64,000 nucleotides of DNA from NCBI GenBank assembly GCA_026745465.1, contig JACYXH010000507.1:135404-199403 (forward strand). Direction: 5' to 3'. The DNA is from Lota lota (taxonomy: Eukaryota > Chordata > Actinopteri > Gadiformes > Lotidae). The translations under genes and the position numbers were made by a program. The notes beneath the pieces are model-generated. The model saw only the letters and a program-made list of their open reading frames with translations. It ran no database searches and was not told where the DNA came from. This document shows, piece by piece, positions 25,015 to 37,059 of this stretch; within the stretch, counting starts at the first letter, position 1; the number at the start of each line of letters is the position of its first letter.

Positions 25015-25995
25015 AAGATAGAGTCCTATGATCTTGAACCCAAATACAAAGTTGCTAAGAAGTAAATTCTAAACAAGATGGCACCCATCTTTTTTCAATT
25101 GGGGCGTGGTATCAAAAAGGGCGTGGTTATGGCTAAAATGACCATAGCTCCTAGACAGATTGTTTGATTTGAGCGGGACCAATTGTCAAACAATAAGGGT
25201 CATAAACACTAACTGCTCAAGTAAAATAATGTTGATTGAAAAAAACAAAATGGCCGCCAGACGCATAAACCTGTCCGAATGTCTTTAAATGCATTTTTCG
25301 ACATCAAGATGGACTCCAATCATCTTGCATAAAATTGAAAAGTTGTTGGGAATGAAATTCTGAACAAGATGACATTTTCACCTTTTCAATTTGGTGAAAC
25401 AACATGGCCACCAGAGGCTAAAAACGGTCGTATTGACATAAATGTGTTTTTCGACATCAAGATGGACTCCTATGATCTTGAGTCCAATATAAAAGTTGTT
25501 GTGCATGAAATTCTGAACAAGATGACGTTTTCACTCCTTCAATTTCTGCGAAACAAAATCGCCGGCAGAGGCTAAAAACGCTCCGAATGGACATAAATGC
25601 GTTTTTCGACATCAACATGGACTCCTATGATCTTGAGTCCAATACAAACGTTGTTGGGCATGAAATTCTGAACAAGATGATGATTTCAAACTTTCGATTT
25701 GGGTGAAACAAAATGGCCGCCATAGGCTAAAAACTGTCCGAATGGACGTAAATGTGTTTTTCGACATCAACATGGACGCCTATGATCTTGAGTCCAATAC
25801 AAAAGTTGTTGGGCATGAAATTCTGAACAAGATGACATTTTCAAACTTTCGATTTGGGTGAAACAGAATGGCCGCCATAGGCTAAAAACTGTCCGAATGG
25901 ACGTAAATGCGTTTTTCGACATCAACATGGACGCCTATGATCTTGAGTCTAATACAAAAGTTGTTGGGCATGAAATGAACAAGATGTCCTTGTCT
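25015..25995. repeat. 155-bp satellite-like tandem repeat
   Basis: About six units share GTTTTTCGACATCAACATGG, ACTCCTATGATCTTGAGTCC and AATGGCCGCCATAGGC. The landmark GGACTCCTATGATC recurs at about 154-156 base spacing (25312, 25462, 25616, 25770, 25926). The array ends near GCCCCCGTTAAACGCTGC. Units at the left are most diverged, as expected at array edges. Confidence 0.9.
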
Positions 25996-26076
25996 AAAAA
26001 AGGTCTTAATGGTCTGCGTTAGCCTTGGCCCCCGTTAAACGCTGCTTGCAGCTTTAATTTTATAATTAGAATTCTT

Positions 26077-27651
26077 TCAAAGTTTAATGCTATTGGTTGT
26101 ACCGTTGTACCGGGCAGAGTAACCACCATCATCACAATAAAGACTCCAGGACTTGTTGTTCCCTCCAAGGCTGCTGTCACCACCCCCTCCTCTCCATGTG
26201 ATTCCTCTGTATGCCACTCCTATAAAAACACCTCCTTCCCTCTCTACCTCCCAGTAACAGTTGCCAGTCAGACCCTCTCTACACAACACCTGGTACCAGG
26301 AGTCAAATCTCTCTGGGTGATCAGGATATGACTGCTCCTCTCTAACCCGCGTCACCTTTCTGTTGTCCTCAGACAGAGAGAGTTGTCTGTGGGCTGTGTT
26401 TGGGTCCAGTGTGAGTTCACAGGCATCTGACGGGAGAACAAGACATGATTAGCTGCTGAACCATTCTTCTTCATCATCACCACTAGTACAGTTCAGCTTT
26501 TTAACTTTTATATTTAATATAATATTTTGTGTTTGTTAATATTGTAATATTAAATGCATATTTGACAGCCCTAAATCAAACTAAACAGACACTTACACTT
26601 CTTTAGAGCTGATCTCAGGTCAGGCACCTTCTTCATCTCCATGTTCAGTGTCTCCTCCAGCTGATCCAGGGATCTCCTCAAGGTCCTTCTGTATGACGGA
26701 GGATGGACCTCCACCGTTGTCCAGTCCCTGGTGGGTGGAGGATTCTTCAGGGATCTGAAGATCTGGAGGAAGTGGAGGTGGTCTTCAGTGTGTGAGCTGC
26801 TTCACCTCTGAGCTTCTATTGGTCAGATCTTTTATTTCCTGTTCCAGATCTTTGATGAGGCCTTCAGCTTCTTTCTCTGTGGATTTCAGTTTCTCTTTAA
26901 CTGTTTGGTTGAGATCATCCTGGCACTTTTCAATAGAGCGCTTCAGAGCAGTGAGGACCTGCACACCATCGGCTATCTCTCTGTCTGCGTCTGCTTTGCT
27001 CCGATCTACTGTGTCTTTAATCTCCTGTATCTTTCGTTGTCTCTCCTGGATCATCTGATGAACTTTCTTCCCCAGCTGGGCCGCCTTTACCTCATATTCC
27101 TCCTTTAGAGGTACAACAGGATGGGACTTGTGGTCTGTCTCTGTGCAGAACTGACACACACACACCTGTTCAGTCTGGCAGAAGAGCTCCAGAAGTCGGT
27201 CGTGTTTCTTACACATCCTGTCTTCCAGACGGTCCATAGCCTCGACCAGCCGATGTTTCTTCAGGCCTGCGACTCTCTGATGTGGCTCCAGGTGGGTTTG
27301 GCAGAAAGAGGTAAAACACACTAGGCAGGACTTCACCGACTTCAGCTGGGTCCCAGTACAGACATCACAGGGAACTTCTGCTGGTTCAACACAAGGCTGC
27401 TCTTTGACTCGGACAGACCTTCTAAACTGATCAACCATCTCGGATATGAAGGTATTGACCTGTACATCAGGTCTTGTCTGGAACAGCTTGTTACAAACAG
27501 GACATTTATACTGGACTTGGCCATCCCAGCATGTTGTAATACAGGTTCTGCAGAAGTTGTGTCCACATGGTGTGGAAACTGGGCTGTTGAGCACATCCAG
27601 ACAGATGGGACATGAAAATATATCCTTACACCAGGAAGAGTCGGACGCCAT
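26077..27651 (-). pseudogene. TRIM-family gene, copy 2, with Y-A-C-E-L type B30.2 exon; frame-broken and truncated
   Basis: Exon 27651-26597 starts MASDSSWCKDIFSCPICLDV and encodes RING, B-boxes and coiled coil very close to the other copies. Relative to copy 3, two bases are missing in the end of the coiled coil (SEVKQLTH then stop, instead of LSHTEDHLHF). The rest of the exon remains readable and ends in the same GTAAGT donor as copies 1 and 4. A second exon (26426-26077) begins YACELTLDPNTAHRQLSLSE (PRY) and runs into SPRY (CYWEVEREGGVFIGVAYRGI, NNKSWSLYCDDGGYSARYNG). It stops at TNSIKL, leaving out roughly the last third of the usual domain. This B30.2 type is unlike that of copy 3. Probably a pseudogene. 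Acceptor TTTTTTCTAG precedes the GAATGG start. Confidence 0.85.
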
Positions 27652-28051
27652 TCCTAGAAAAAAGAAATTACAATTGAATTACCATTTTAACTATACGTTA
27701 TTTGTTGTATACATGTAATAATGTGTTAATATTCATGAATGTGTTGTTATTTCAAGCAAACCTCTTGAGCCAACAGGTCGGTACAACAGCACTGAACATA
27801 AACACACTGGTCACTATCGACTCTCACACCGCTACCACCGCGAATGAAGGAGCCAACTGCACTCACACACAGGGAAGATTCTAACGCCACTACTACTCTG
27901 ATCCATACTGCTTATCCAGCCGCTACTTTAACGCTACTCTTATCGCTTCTTTTAGAAGAAGACAAGTTAAGAACAAGACATCTTTCTTCAACAGCAACAC
28001 CTTACACATGTTTTGAATATATAACTATTATAGACTCTATAGACTATCTGA

Positions 28052-28165
28052 ATAGTTCTTCTGAAGGAAGATCTGCTTTTTTTTCCTTTCCTGGTAATCA
28101 TTCTGGATGAACGATCACCAGGAAACGACAAATGGCAGATCTTCCTTCAGAAGAACTGTTCAAAT
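28052..28165. repeat. palindromic MITE-like hairpin
   Basis: AGTTCTTCTGAAGGAAGATC at the left pairs with GATCTTCCTTCAGAAGAACT at the right. The arms continue inward (CCTGGTAATCATTC against GAACGATCACCAGG), giving a near-complete fold-back of about 110 bases. A half copy lies at 55537-55612 beside a TRIM B30.2 remnant. No ORF. Confidence 0.8.
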
Positions 28166-28227
28166 AAAGCTTCAGGCCTTCTTGCATTTAAATTGTACTC
28201 CACAATTAAATGAATTAATATACAACC

Positions 28228-28620
28228 AGAGGTGGGTAGAGTAGCCAAAAATGTTACTCAAGTAAAAGTACTGTTACTTCAGAATAATATGACTCAAGTA
28301 AAAGTAAAAAGTAGTCATCCAAATAATTACTTGAGTAAGAGTAAAAATGTACTTGGTGAAAAAACTACTCAAGTACTGAGTAACTGTTGAGTAACGTCTG
28401 ATTCATTTTTTTAATACAAGACAACAAATCAGACAGACAAAAATACAAAATAATCATCTTTAGGCAAATTATAGTTCATCCAATCAATAAAATAAATTCA
28501 AACAAATTACAAAATAGCTTCAATCAAAATAATTCTGGTAAATTCAAGTACTTAAAAAAAAACATAACAATAAGAATAATAAATAAGCACAAGTAACACA
28601 AATTTCCAGGCTGAACTAGA
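28228..28620 (+). mobile_element. hAT-type non-autonomous element (ACTCAAGTAAAAGTA family)
   Basis: It starts with AGAGGTGGGTAGAGTAG and the well-known fish motif ACTCAAGTAAAAGTACTGTT. Repeated ACTCAAGTA and TTACTTGAGTAAGAGTAA follow. The right end is not obvious because a GT microsatellite intervenes; 28870-29140 may be further internal sequence. Confidence 0.75.
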
Positions 28621-28636
28621 ACGAGGCAGCCCATAA

Positions 28637-28769
<133 letters not shown>

Positions 28770-29214
28770 ACTATGACAGAACAACAGAAGCAAACACACA
28801 CACATTTCATACCAGGCATGCTGAACAGAAAACTGCACACCAGAAGGAAGCGGTCAACGTAAAATAATCAATAGGTGTTGATTAGGCCTACTCAGTACCT
28901 TTGTATTGCATGGCAAGCAACAGCCCTTTTTCTGTGTGTCTAGAAATTAATACTCTGATCTGTGATTAGGCCACACTGCACATCTCACTGAGCACAGGAA
29001 AAGAGCAGCAGTACACATCAATTGAAAAAGCACCAGTCCATAATAGATGGCCAAATAAAACAATGTTGCAGGCCTAGTACACAAATTACGCTGAATGCAT
29101 GTTCTCTAAAAGGCATCAGAGGAGAGTGATGTAGTTGTAGATGGGGCATTATGTTTACTTCCAGTTCCAATATCTAACAGGAAAAGTCAGCAAAAAAGTC
29201 ACAATTGTCTCCCC

Positions 29215-31780
29215 CCCCGCGCACAGAGCGCGGCCCCGCGTGTGGCGCCGGTGTTACAAGCCAAATGGTTTCCAAGCTATCTGGTTCCCGATCGCATGCA
29301 TGTGGTGGGCACGAGCATACGTACCCGGATGAACCAAATGAAGCGGAGCTCAATGTCGGCATATTCGTCAAAATTCCACAAACCTCTCTTTAGTTTGTAT
29401 GTGTTAAATGTCGTTATTCTTTTAAATAGGTATGTCTTACAGAGTTCTACATTAAAGGCACCTCTAACACCCGATTCTATTAATTATTTGTCTTCTTATT
29501 AAAAAAATAAATAACGATCACGAGCTGGATTCGATCACACTCTCCGATATAAATTTAAAAATTGCGAGGCACCTGCATTTGTCCCGTACACCACCGAGAC
29601 ATTGTTAAAAATCCAGGTTCATGTAGTGATAATAAGCCACATTACTATTGGGGGAACATTTTGGCTTGGGCTGGTTTAAGACATCTGGTTACCTGTTTTC
29701 ACAACGTTTTACACTTTCTCTGACAGTCCAGACATACAGCGGCCGACTATAGCAGTTAGATTCACCACTAACTACTAATATGTCACGAACAGTAGTTTGA
29801 TATTTGAATGCACAATTCACCTGGCTACATTTATATCAGCATATATGAATAGGCGAGCGAACATTTGTTTGTACTTAATGGTTATCATTACTGACAGGCC
29901 AAAATGCTCAGCATGGTTTTCAAAATGAGGAATGCACACTGCAGTTCTGGGTGGAGAAAATCTATAGTTATTTTGGTGGAGAACCCAAAATTAAATTACA
30001 AAGTCCACATCACCAAACGGAAAATGAAAAACTCCATCAAAACAACAGGTAAAATAATTCCATAAATAGAGAAATCAAAATATAAATAACACATTGTAAA
30101 TGCACCACATGGCAGCAGCTAGGTCAGAGCAGACCTAGATAGTAATCATCAGGTCCAGTCACTTTTTGGCTTGGCTCCCCACAGAACTTCTCTGCAGCCA
30201 CGCTGCAAGAACATTATGTGTGTTGACTCGGATTTTGTGTTTTTCTTTGCATAAATAAAGACATGTCCACCATAAATTGATACAGAAAAAAATTTCACCA
30301 GAATGCAGGAAATCAAATGTTTGACGAAATGTTCTCAACCATTTCTTTGGTGGTAAATCAAGAATAGCGGTTTTGTTTTTGTGTTGTTATGTGATCGAGC
30401 CATGGTCAAAGCAAATACGTTTTAATAAAAAATTTCTTGCACAAAAGATGACAGAGGGCGGCAGTGCAACACCCAATACGTCAATTTCAATTTAGACTGC
30501 TTTGTCCATTGCAAATGCCAATAATGTTTATAATATGATTACAATTATTATAATTTTTTACGCAGCATGCAGAATATGCGATGCTGCGTGTCATTAAACA
30601 AAAACGTAGATCCTACTAGAGACATTATAGACTGCATAATGCAGTGGTTAATCTAACTGTTATAGTCAGCCGCTGTATGTCTGGACTGTCAGAGAAAGTG
30701 TAAAACGTTGTGTAAACAGGTAACCAGATGTCTTAAACCAGCCCAAGCCAAAATGTTCCCCCAATAGTAATGTTAATTATGATCCCTACACGAAACTGGA
30801 CTTTTAAGGATGTCTCGGTGGTGTACTGGACAGTTACAGGTGCCCTGCGATTTTTTATTTTATATTGGAGAGTGTGATCGAATCCAGCTCGTGATCGTTT
30901 CAAAAAAAATTAATAAGAAGACAAATAATTAATATAATCAGGTGTTAGAGGTGCCTTTAATGTAGAACGCTGTAAGACATACCTATTTACAAGAATAACG
31001 ACATATAACACATACAAACTAAAGAGAGGTTTGTGGAATTTTGACGAATATGCCGACATTGAGCTCCGCTTCATTTGGTTCATCCGGGTACGTATGCTCG
31101 TATCCGCCACATGCATGCGATCGGGAACCAGATAGCTTGGAAACCATTTGGCTTGTAACACCGTGCTCCAAACAGGACGCCGAGCACCGAGCACGCGCTG
31201 GTGGAACCCGACGAGGCGACACAATAGAGCACGTGAAGGTTGGTTTCGCTAAGCATCAACATCACGTGTTCACACGGAGCGCAGGAGACCCGTGTGGGGC
31301 TAACGCTACAGTACAACATGGCGCCCTGCGGACAGGACGGCAATAATGAGGATTAGAGGTTCAATGTGTTGGACCCACCTTGGAATGTTTCTGTCCCGGC
31401 TCTCTGATTTAAAACGTCTTGTTCTTCGTCTCCGGAGAGGCAAACGCGTTCACGTCGTCTCTTCGTCATGTCGTCGGTTTTTTAGTAAACTTCCGTTTCC
31501 TGAACAAGAGAGAGGGCTCTTTATACAGAGCTCCAGGCTCGGGCCCGCCTCCTCGGTAGGACACTTCCGGTCCGGTTTGGAGTACTCCGGAAAAAACGTT
31601 ACGAACGAACCATACACAGCCTCACCGTTTCCTCTACTCTCAACGTGCGTGTGCGTTACGCCGCCGTCGTCGTTCGTTCCGATGTCGTTCACTAGTTTGT
31701 CTGTCCGTCTCGATGCTTCTCTCCGTTCCTTCACTCCGTTTGTCCGTCATCGTTTTCTCCGTTCTTTTATTTTTATTATC
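29215..31780 (-). pseudogene. inverted copy of a TRIM 5' region (promoter, 5'-UTR exon, intron), split by a fold-back element
   Basis: Outside the insertion at 29250-31162, the segment is the reverse complement of 54650-55285. Shared landmarks include CTCTTTATACAGAG (TATA box, minus strand, about 31518), TTCCGTTTCCTGAACAAGAG, the donor region ACCCACCTTGGAATGTTTC (about 31368-31385), and CATCAACATCACGTG. No RING/B-box exon follows, so this is a detached promoter and first-exon copy. Homology with TRIM copy 1 around its 5' exon (GACAGAAACATT...GGTG(A/G)GTCCAACATAT) ties it to the TRIM family. Confidence 0.6.
29250..31162. mobile_element. 1.9-kb fold-back element with ~500-bp inverted arms
   Basis: The left end GGTGTTACAAGCCAAATGG and the right end CCATTTGGCTTGTAACACC are exact reverse complements. 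The similarity continues inward for about 500 bases (29250-29775 against 30640-31162), for example GATCGCATGCATGTGG and GTCCAGACATACAGCGGC. A centre of about 860 bases has no recognisable ORF. The 55-kb TRIM copy preserves the site without insertion (CGGCGCCACACG beside CTGTTTGGAGCG near 55245), which defines the ends and suggests only a 2-3 base target duplication. The superfamily is not recognised. Confidence 0.8.
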
Positions 31781-32005
31781 ATAAATATCAATTGATATTT
31801 ACATTATCATTCTGGTATAAATAATAACATGCAACAATCACATACACACCCAAAATAATTCTGCTCACCATACACATCATACACAACATAACTTATAAGC
31901 TATAAAAACAAACATCCTCCACAAAACAACATAAACATTAAAAAATAAAATAAAAAATAAACATAAATACACATAAAGAAACATTCTTTAAAAATGCATA
32001 TGGGT
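31780..32005 (-). mobile_element. LINE (L1/Tx1-like) 3' tail
   Basis: Reverse complement of 54405-54640: ATAATAACATGCAACAATC, ACACACCCAAAATAATTCTG and AACATAACTTATAAGCTAT. It is the 3' untranslated tail of the same 5'-truncated LINE. It abuts the TRIM scrap at 32010. Confidence 0.75.
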
Positions 32006-32009
32006 AGCT

Positions 32010-32095
32010 CTCTATCCATTCCTCTGCCCAGATTTTTGTGATGCAGGTAACATCTCTGCCCCCCTGATCATCTCACCTGTCAATCAAACAGACTA
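32010..32095 (+). pseudogene. terminal scrap of a TRIM B30.2 exon
   Basis: TCTCTATCCATTCCTC...CCCCCCTGATCATCTCACC ends in SAPLIISPVNQTD and a stop, identical to the end of TRIM copy 3 and the 55-kb remnant. The 3' flank 32096-32470 also matches those copies. Everything upstream is replaced by a LINE tail. Confidence 0.8.
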
Positions 32096-32499
32096 GGACC
32101 TTTTGTTTGATAATAAAATAATCAAATGACCAAAACTACTAATGTTGTTTCATGATTGAGAATCTCTGCTATGTGACATCTGCATTAATGTATATAATGT
32201 ATAATCTGCTGTCTTTTAACAAGGATCAATTTGTTAAGAAAATAACCCTTACTAATATAAAATGTAACCCATTAGAAATTCTTAGATTACACTCTATTGT
32301 TCAAGTGTAATGCTATAAAATTGTAAACGGTTGCAGTTGTGTAGAACATGTTTGGATGATTAGTTTGTATAACATAATCTGTAGTTTTTTAAACATTAGT
32401 TTATATTTCTGAATCATGAAGGACAACATAATGAAATGTCTGTAAACCTTTCTGATTTTAACAATAAATTGCAAAAAATAGAATGGGTCATTCTCAATG

Positions 32500-32765
32500 G
32501 AATAAGTACATCATCAGTACAATATATGTTCTGTGGAATAGGTACATTCTCAGTACAATATGTATTCAGTAGAATAGGTACATTCTCAGTACAATATGTA
32601 TTCAGTGGAATAGGTACATTCTCAGTACAATATGTATTCAGTGTAATACATTTTCAGTTGAATAGATACATTCTCAGTACAAAATGTGTTCAGTTGAATA
32701 GGTAAATGTTAAGTGGAATAGGTACTTTCTCAGTACAATTTGTATTAAGTAGATTAAGTACAATA
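32500..32765 (+). repeat. 35-bp minisatellite downstream of the TRIM scrap
   Basis: Units of GAATAGGTACATTCTCAGTA plus CAATATGTATTCAGT. Related arrays lie at the same place after the other TRIM B30.2 ends (37060-37140, reverse complement; 56540-56700). Confidence 0.9.
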
Positions 32766-32809
32766 TCAGGGTGATAACATTTTTTAAATTTGTTGACTAA
32801 AAACTATTG

Positions 32810-33324
32810 TACACATTATGGGATTCATGGAAGGATTAAAATCTCTGATCGATTGCACAAGTTTGTAGCTGATGACCCAGTCAATGACTTAATGTCCACC
32901 ATACAACAACCCAACATGTGTTACACCTTACACAAAGGTCAGAGTGACTACATGTAAAGATTCACCCATGTGTGTGAGTACTGTGACTTTGTCTTGACAG
33001 CTCTCCTCTCCATCCTCTCCTCTTAGTTTCTCCTCTCTCCTTCCTCTCCCGTCTCTTCCTCCTCTCTGCTCTCCTTTCTAGCTAATCTGGGATTATGTTC
33101 ATTTTTGTCATGCAGACACATTGTGTAAACATTACAACAGTAAACATATTTTGATTTGGTTAGTAAAATATTGTACTAGTGTATAGTACTTTAACTTTAA
33201 TTTAGGTATACCATAATTAAAATAAATTGGCAAAGATTGGTCCATGACAGCAATGAGTTTACAAGCAAATATCATGTATGTTAGAACTCAAACAATGATC
33301 CCGCACACAAACGCACACACGCAC

Positions 33325-33394
<70 letters not shown>

Positions 33395-33555
33395 CCTAAC
33401 TATTCCAGGAGTACCAAAAAGAGAGGTGGGCGATCCCGTGACAACTGAAAAAAGAGTTAAATGAAACGTTACGAAACAAAACCTAAACTCTACGAGGTCT
33501 TTGTATGACAAGGTGAACCGCTGTATTCTAACATCTGGTCCAATGTAGGACTAGT
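32810..33555 (+). repeat. diverged third copy of parts of the 40-41 kb block
   Basis: Sequence 32840-33060 (GTTTGTAGCTGATGACCCAG, GACTACATGTAAAGATTCAC, TGTGACTTTGTCTTG) matches 41190-41370 and 50910-51090. Sequence 33390-33555 (ACTATTCCAGGAGTACC, CGTGACAACTGAAAAAAGAG) matches 40410-40577 and 50117-50280. A CA run fills 33303-33392. Confidence 0.75.
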
Positions 33556-33642
33556 AGTTAGTTAGTTTGAGCTCGCCACTGAGCCTCTCTCTTATGTTGG
33601 TAGTTAGTAGCTTTGATAAACGGCCTCACATCTTACTATTAA

Positions 33643-33700
33643 GTCATTTATCAGACGCATTCATCCAAAGCTACTTACAGTGAATACAGATTCACATAGG
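33643..33700 (+). repeat. 5' fragment of the minisatellite-bearing dispersed element
   Basis: TCATTTATCAGACGCATTCA and TCCAAAGCTACTTACAGTGA are the typical start of a common fish interspersed repeat. It corresponds to the left end of the element at 13140. Around it (33560-34160) I see no gene. Confidence 0.6.
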
Positions 33701-34166
33701 CGCTGGAAGTATGGCGCTGAGAGTGCTGCAGCACCCCCTGTTGGCTGAGAGGGAAATAATATTGGAAATAATAATGTTGTTTTTAAATAAGTTTTGATTG
33801 ATATATTATAGAAAATACTTTTCTTAAGGCTGAGTAGCAGCTGGTCCTAAAATATATTTACTGAGTTGGTTGAGGGGTAGTAGGTCCTATAGACTCATCC
33901 TGCCAGTTTGAGTCAATTGTTATGCATTGCTAGGGTAACATTGTCCTGATTTGGAGAACATGTTTTTTTTTAAGGCTGATTGATGAATTGATGAATTTTG
34001 GGATGAATTATACAGGATAGCCATTTGTGTATTTACGGTTTTATGATGCATACTGTATATAGACTCATGTTTAAATGATTGAATTGGATGATATTTTGTA
34101 CAGTACATGTACTGTTTTCTGCTGTCCCATCCCGTCTCCCCTTGCGTGCTCACATAGGCACATGTG

Positions 34167-34167
<1 letters not shown>

Positions 34168-34211
<44 letters not shown>

Positions 34212-34225
34212 ACACACAAACACAC
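34168..34225. repeat. CA-rich microsatellite
   Basis: CA run with ATA interruptions. Confidence 0.93.
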
Positions 34226-34355
34226 AGTATCCTTTAATATATATATTCATACACTCACAGACATAACATACACTTCCACCCAAAAGGACCACAATGGAAA
34301 CAAGCTCTTGGGCTTTATTGTGTTTGATCCCTTTGACAGTTGTCAATAAAGAATT

Positions 34356-35130
34356 GACAAATCTCGGGGCGGTGCGCTGGCACTCCGGACACGCCTGACA
34401 GTGCTGAGTGGCGTCCCTCTTAACCCCGGGCCAGTAAACCCGCTCTAGGATTGTGTCCCTAGTCTAGTCCATGCCTAGGTGAGCCCCTAGTACATGGGAA
34501 TGGGCCATGTAAAGGACTTTGCTCATGTAGGGGCGGGGCACCACCAACTGCTGGGTCACTGCTCCCCCCCCCCCCCCCCCTCTACTACCCGATAAAGCAA
34601 GCCCGCCCTGGTGCTGGAATGGGGGTGGGGTAGGTTACTCACTGACTCCCGGGCCTGGCCGTCACGGGCGAGGGCGTGGCTCCAGGCGTGCTTCAGGGCG
34701 TCGTCCTGCAGTTGGGCGATGGTGAACTGCCCGGGCTGGTCCCCCCCCCCCACCACCCCAAGTTAGAGACCTCTGTGAGTGGGGAGCCCACAGCCTCTCC
34801 GGGTGGGGGCGGACTGTTTCGTGGCGGTCACGGGGTCTGGGGGGGGGGGGCCTGGGGGAGGCCCCGTGGAGTCCGTGTGGTGGGGCCCTCCCATCGGCGG
34901 TTTGGGACCGTCCCTCACGGGGCCGTCGCCCTCTCCGGACGACTCGCCACAGGCGGGTGGGATGGGTCGGCCGCGTGGCCTCAGCTGGGGTCGGGGGGCC
35001 AGGGGCCTGGCTAAGGGCCCCAGAGCCGGTGGAAGATGGGGCGGTCTCTCCCTATGAGTGGGGGTCCCAGCTGAAACAGTGCCATTCCTCTCGGGCGGGG
35101 GTCAGAGACCTCGGCGGGGGAGGGACAATG
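34356..35130 (-). mobile_element. Ty3/gypsy pol fragment (integrase N-terminal region)
   Basis: On the minus strand short peptide blocks typical of gypsy pol are readable: KFTIAQLQDDALKHAW-like sequence, then QQLVVPRPYMSKVLYMAHSH and ERVYWPGVK, the H2C2 zinc-finger region of integrase. The rest is GC-rich with long C or G runs. It is a broken fossil and cannot be dated from here. Confidence 0.7.
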
Positions 35131-35139
35131 ACGACGTAG

Positions 35140-35290
35140 TGGGCTTAAAAAAAGGGTTTGAATGTTTTGTCAACCAAAATAAACGGCACATCCTACTACT
35201 GCAAATGTCATAAATGCAACAAACTATAGGCTATTAGTTATTTAATATATAGTATAACTAAATATAAAACGTTGTACGCTGTGTTATCTT
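35140..35290 (+). repeat. repeat shared with 24331-24480
   Basis: TCAACCAAAATAAACGGCAC, GCAAATGTCATAAATGCAAC and ATATATAGTATAACTAAAT parallel the 24-kb copy. Confidence 0.65.
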
Positions 35291-35329
35291 CATTTTAGGG
35301 GTCAAGTAGGTTTTTATTTGGTGGGAGAG

Positions 35330-36025
35330 GGACCACAAACGGCTCTGTAGAGAGTGCAGGCTTGCAGACCCCGGCCCCAGTGAACACAAGTCAGTGGTGC
35401 ATTGAAGCCGTGATGGCGCTTTACTTCAAAGAAAAGAACAAACGTCAGGGGCCCAACAGAAAACAAAAAGTGTTCTGGCTCCGTGAGCCACGGAGAGACC
35501 TCCGGTGCTGTTCCCGGTAACGCCGGTCTCCTCCGAGGGGGGGGGGGGGGGGGAGGGGGGGGGGTGTAGTACAGGCCCGGACGCCACTCGTCAGCGTAGC
35601 GTCACCGCCCCTCCGAGGGGTTGGTCCAGCTTCTCGTTCCGGGTAGCTGCGCTCCAACGTCCGTTCCCCAGGGCGGCTCCGGTTCTAGGGAAGAGGGAAA
35701 CGGTCCTCTACCCGCGAGCATCCTCTCCCCAGGCTGTTGGATGTTCGTGGCGTTAGGCTGCGTTCTCCGCTCTGCGACACACGACACACACACGCAGCCC
35801 GTTTACACGTTTGGCGGACAAACCTTAAAACAAGTCACCCCGAGTCCCGTGTCTGCTGGCGTTCCTCCTCCTCCTCCTCCTCCTCCGTCGCAGGTGTTTC
35901 CCACGGCGCTGAGCGGGGCCAGCGCTAATGCGCTCCCAGGGGCCAGCTGGGGGAGAGCGGCGGTCTGCTCCGTCTACCAGCGCTCCCCTGGGCCGTCTGG
36001 GCCGCTGCGCTGGAGCCGGGCTGAC
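35330..36025 (-). mobile_element. gypsy-like LTR remnant
   Basis: On the minus strand it begins TGTCAGCCCGGCTCCAGCGC near 36025. That resembles the TGTGGCAACCCGGCTCCAG start of the solo LTR at 18561-18906 and is followed by a similar CAGGGGAGCGCTGG block. Near the other end TTGTGTTCACTGGGGCC also parallels it. It is GC-rich, contains a poly-G run (about 35538-35572), and has no clean target duplication. Broken, probably belonging with the pol fragment at 34356-35130. Confidence 0.5.
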
Positions 36026-36110
36026 ACAATGTCTTGAAAAAACATCTCTAGTGGGACTGCTGATGTCTTCTGTGTCTCTCTCCATTTCTGTCTGACCAAA
36101 GACATCCTGC

Positions 36111-36113
<3 letters not shown>

Positions 36114-36183
<70 letters not shown>

Positions 36184-37030
36184 TCAGTACAATACAGATT
36201 GAGAGAGAGATTATTCAGTACAACACAGATTGAGAATATAGCTATTCTACTACAAATAATATTGAAATGAATCCTTTTCCAATTATTATGTCCCATTCTA
36301 CTTTTGTAAATTTGAATTGAAATCAAAAAGGTTTAGAAACATTTTATTATGTTATCAAAATGAACACTTCACATTGTCAATATTTTCTACTTCCTGTAGT
36401 CGTTTGCAATTTGATATCATTAAACGTATAAAAAAACAGGAACAAGAGGAGAGGGGACAGAGAGATGGAGAGAGAAATGAACTTTAACTGAACATTTAGA
36501 TTGGAAGATACAGGCCCAATGCTGTTGACACAGAGACATCGATGACAGTCAGCTTCACTGTAGGAGAGAGGGAGGGAGAGGGAGAGAGGGGAGGATAGAG
36601 AGAGAGAAAGGGAAGGTGGGAGAGAGAGAGGGGTAGAGAGAGAATCAGTAGAGTCAGGATTGCGGGAACGAAGATACTACCGGGTGGAGAGTGCCGGCTG
36701 CTAGGAAGTGCGGTGGAGAAATAGGGAGCGTAGATTGGTGATTGCTGGCAGTGTGTGTAAACAGAAGCACGTGGAGAAGTGGCAGCCGGCGGCCGCTAGG
36801 TGGCGGCAGTGGACGGAGTGACACACAGGCCCATTGCTGTTGACACAGAGACATCGATGACAGTCAGCTTCACTGTAGGAGAGAGGGAGGGAGAGGGAGG
36901 GGGGAAGAGGGAAGGTGGGAGAGAGAGAGGAAAAGGGAGGGGAAAAGAGGTAAAGAGAGAGTAGAGACACTGAGAGGGAAGGAGAGAGGGAGGGAGTGAG
37001 AGGAGGGGAAGAGAATGAGGGAAGGAGGGG
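36114..37030. repeat. GA tracts and a 316-bp direct repeat
   Basis: Pure GA run at 36114-36179, then GA-rich sequence at 36540-37030. GGCCCATTGCTGTTGACACA and GACATCGATGACAGTCAGCT occur at 36828-36870; nearly identical sequence occurs at 36512-36555, about 316 bases earlier. Confidence 0.85.
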
Positions 37031-37059
37031 GAGAGAGCGAAGGAGAGTAAGGAGAATGT

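Noticed and set aside
34556-35057. Gly/Pro-rich host genes on the plus strand
   Set aside because: They are antisense frames of a GC-rich gypsy pol fragment.
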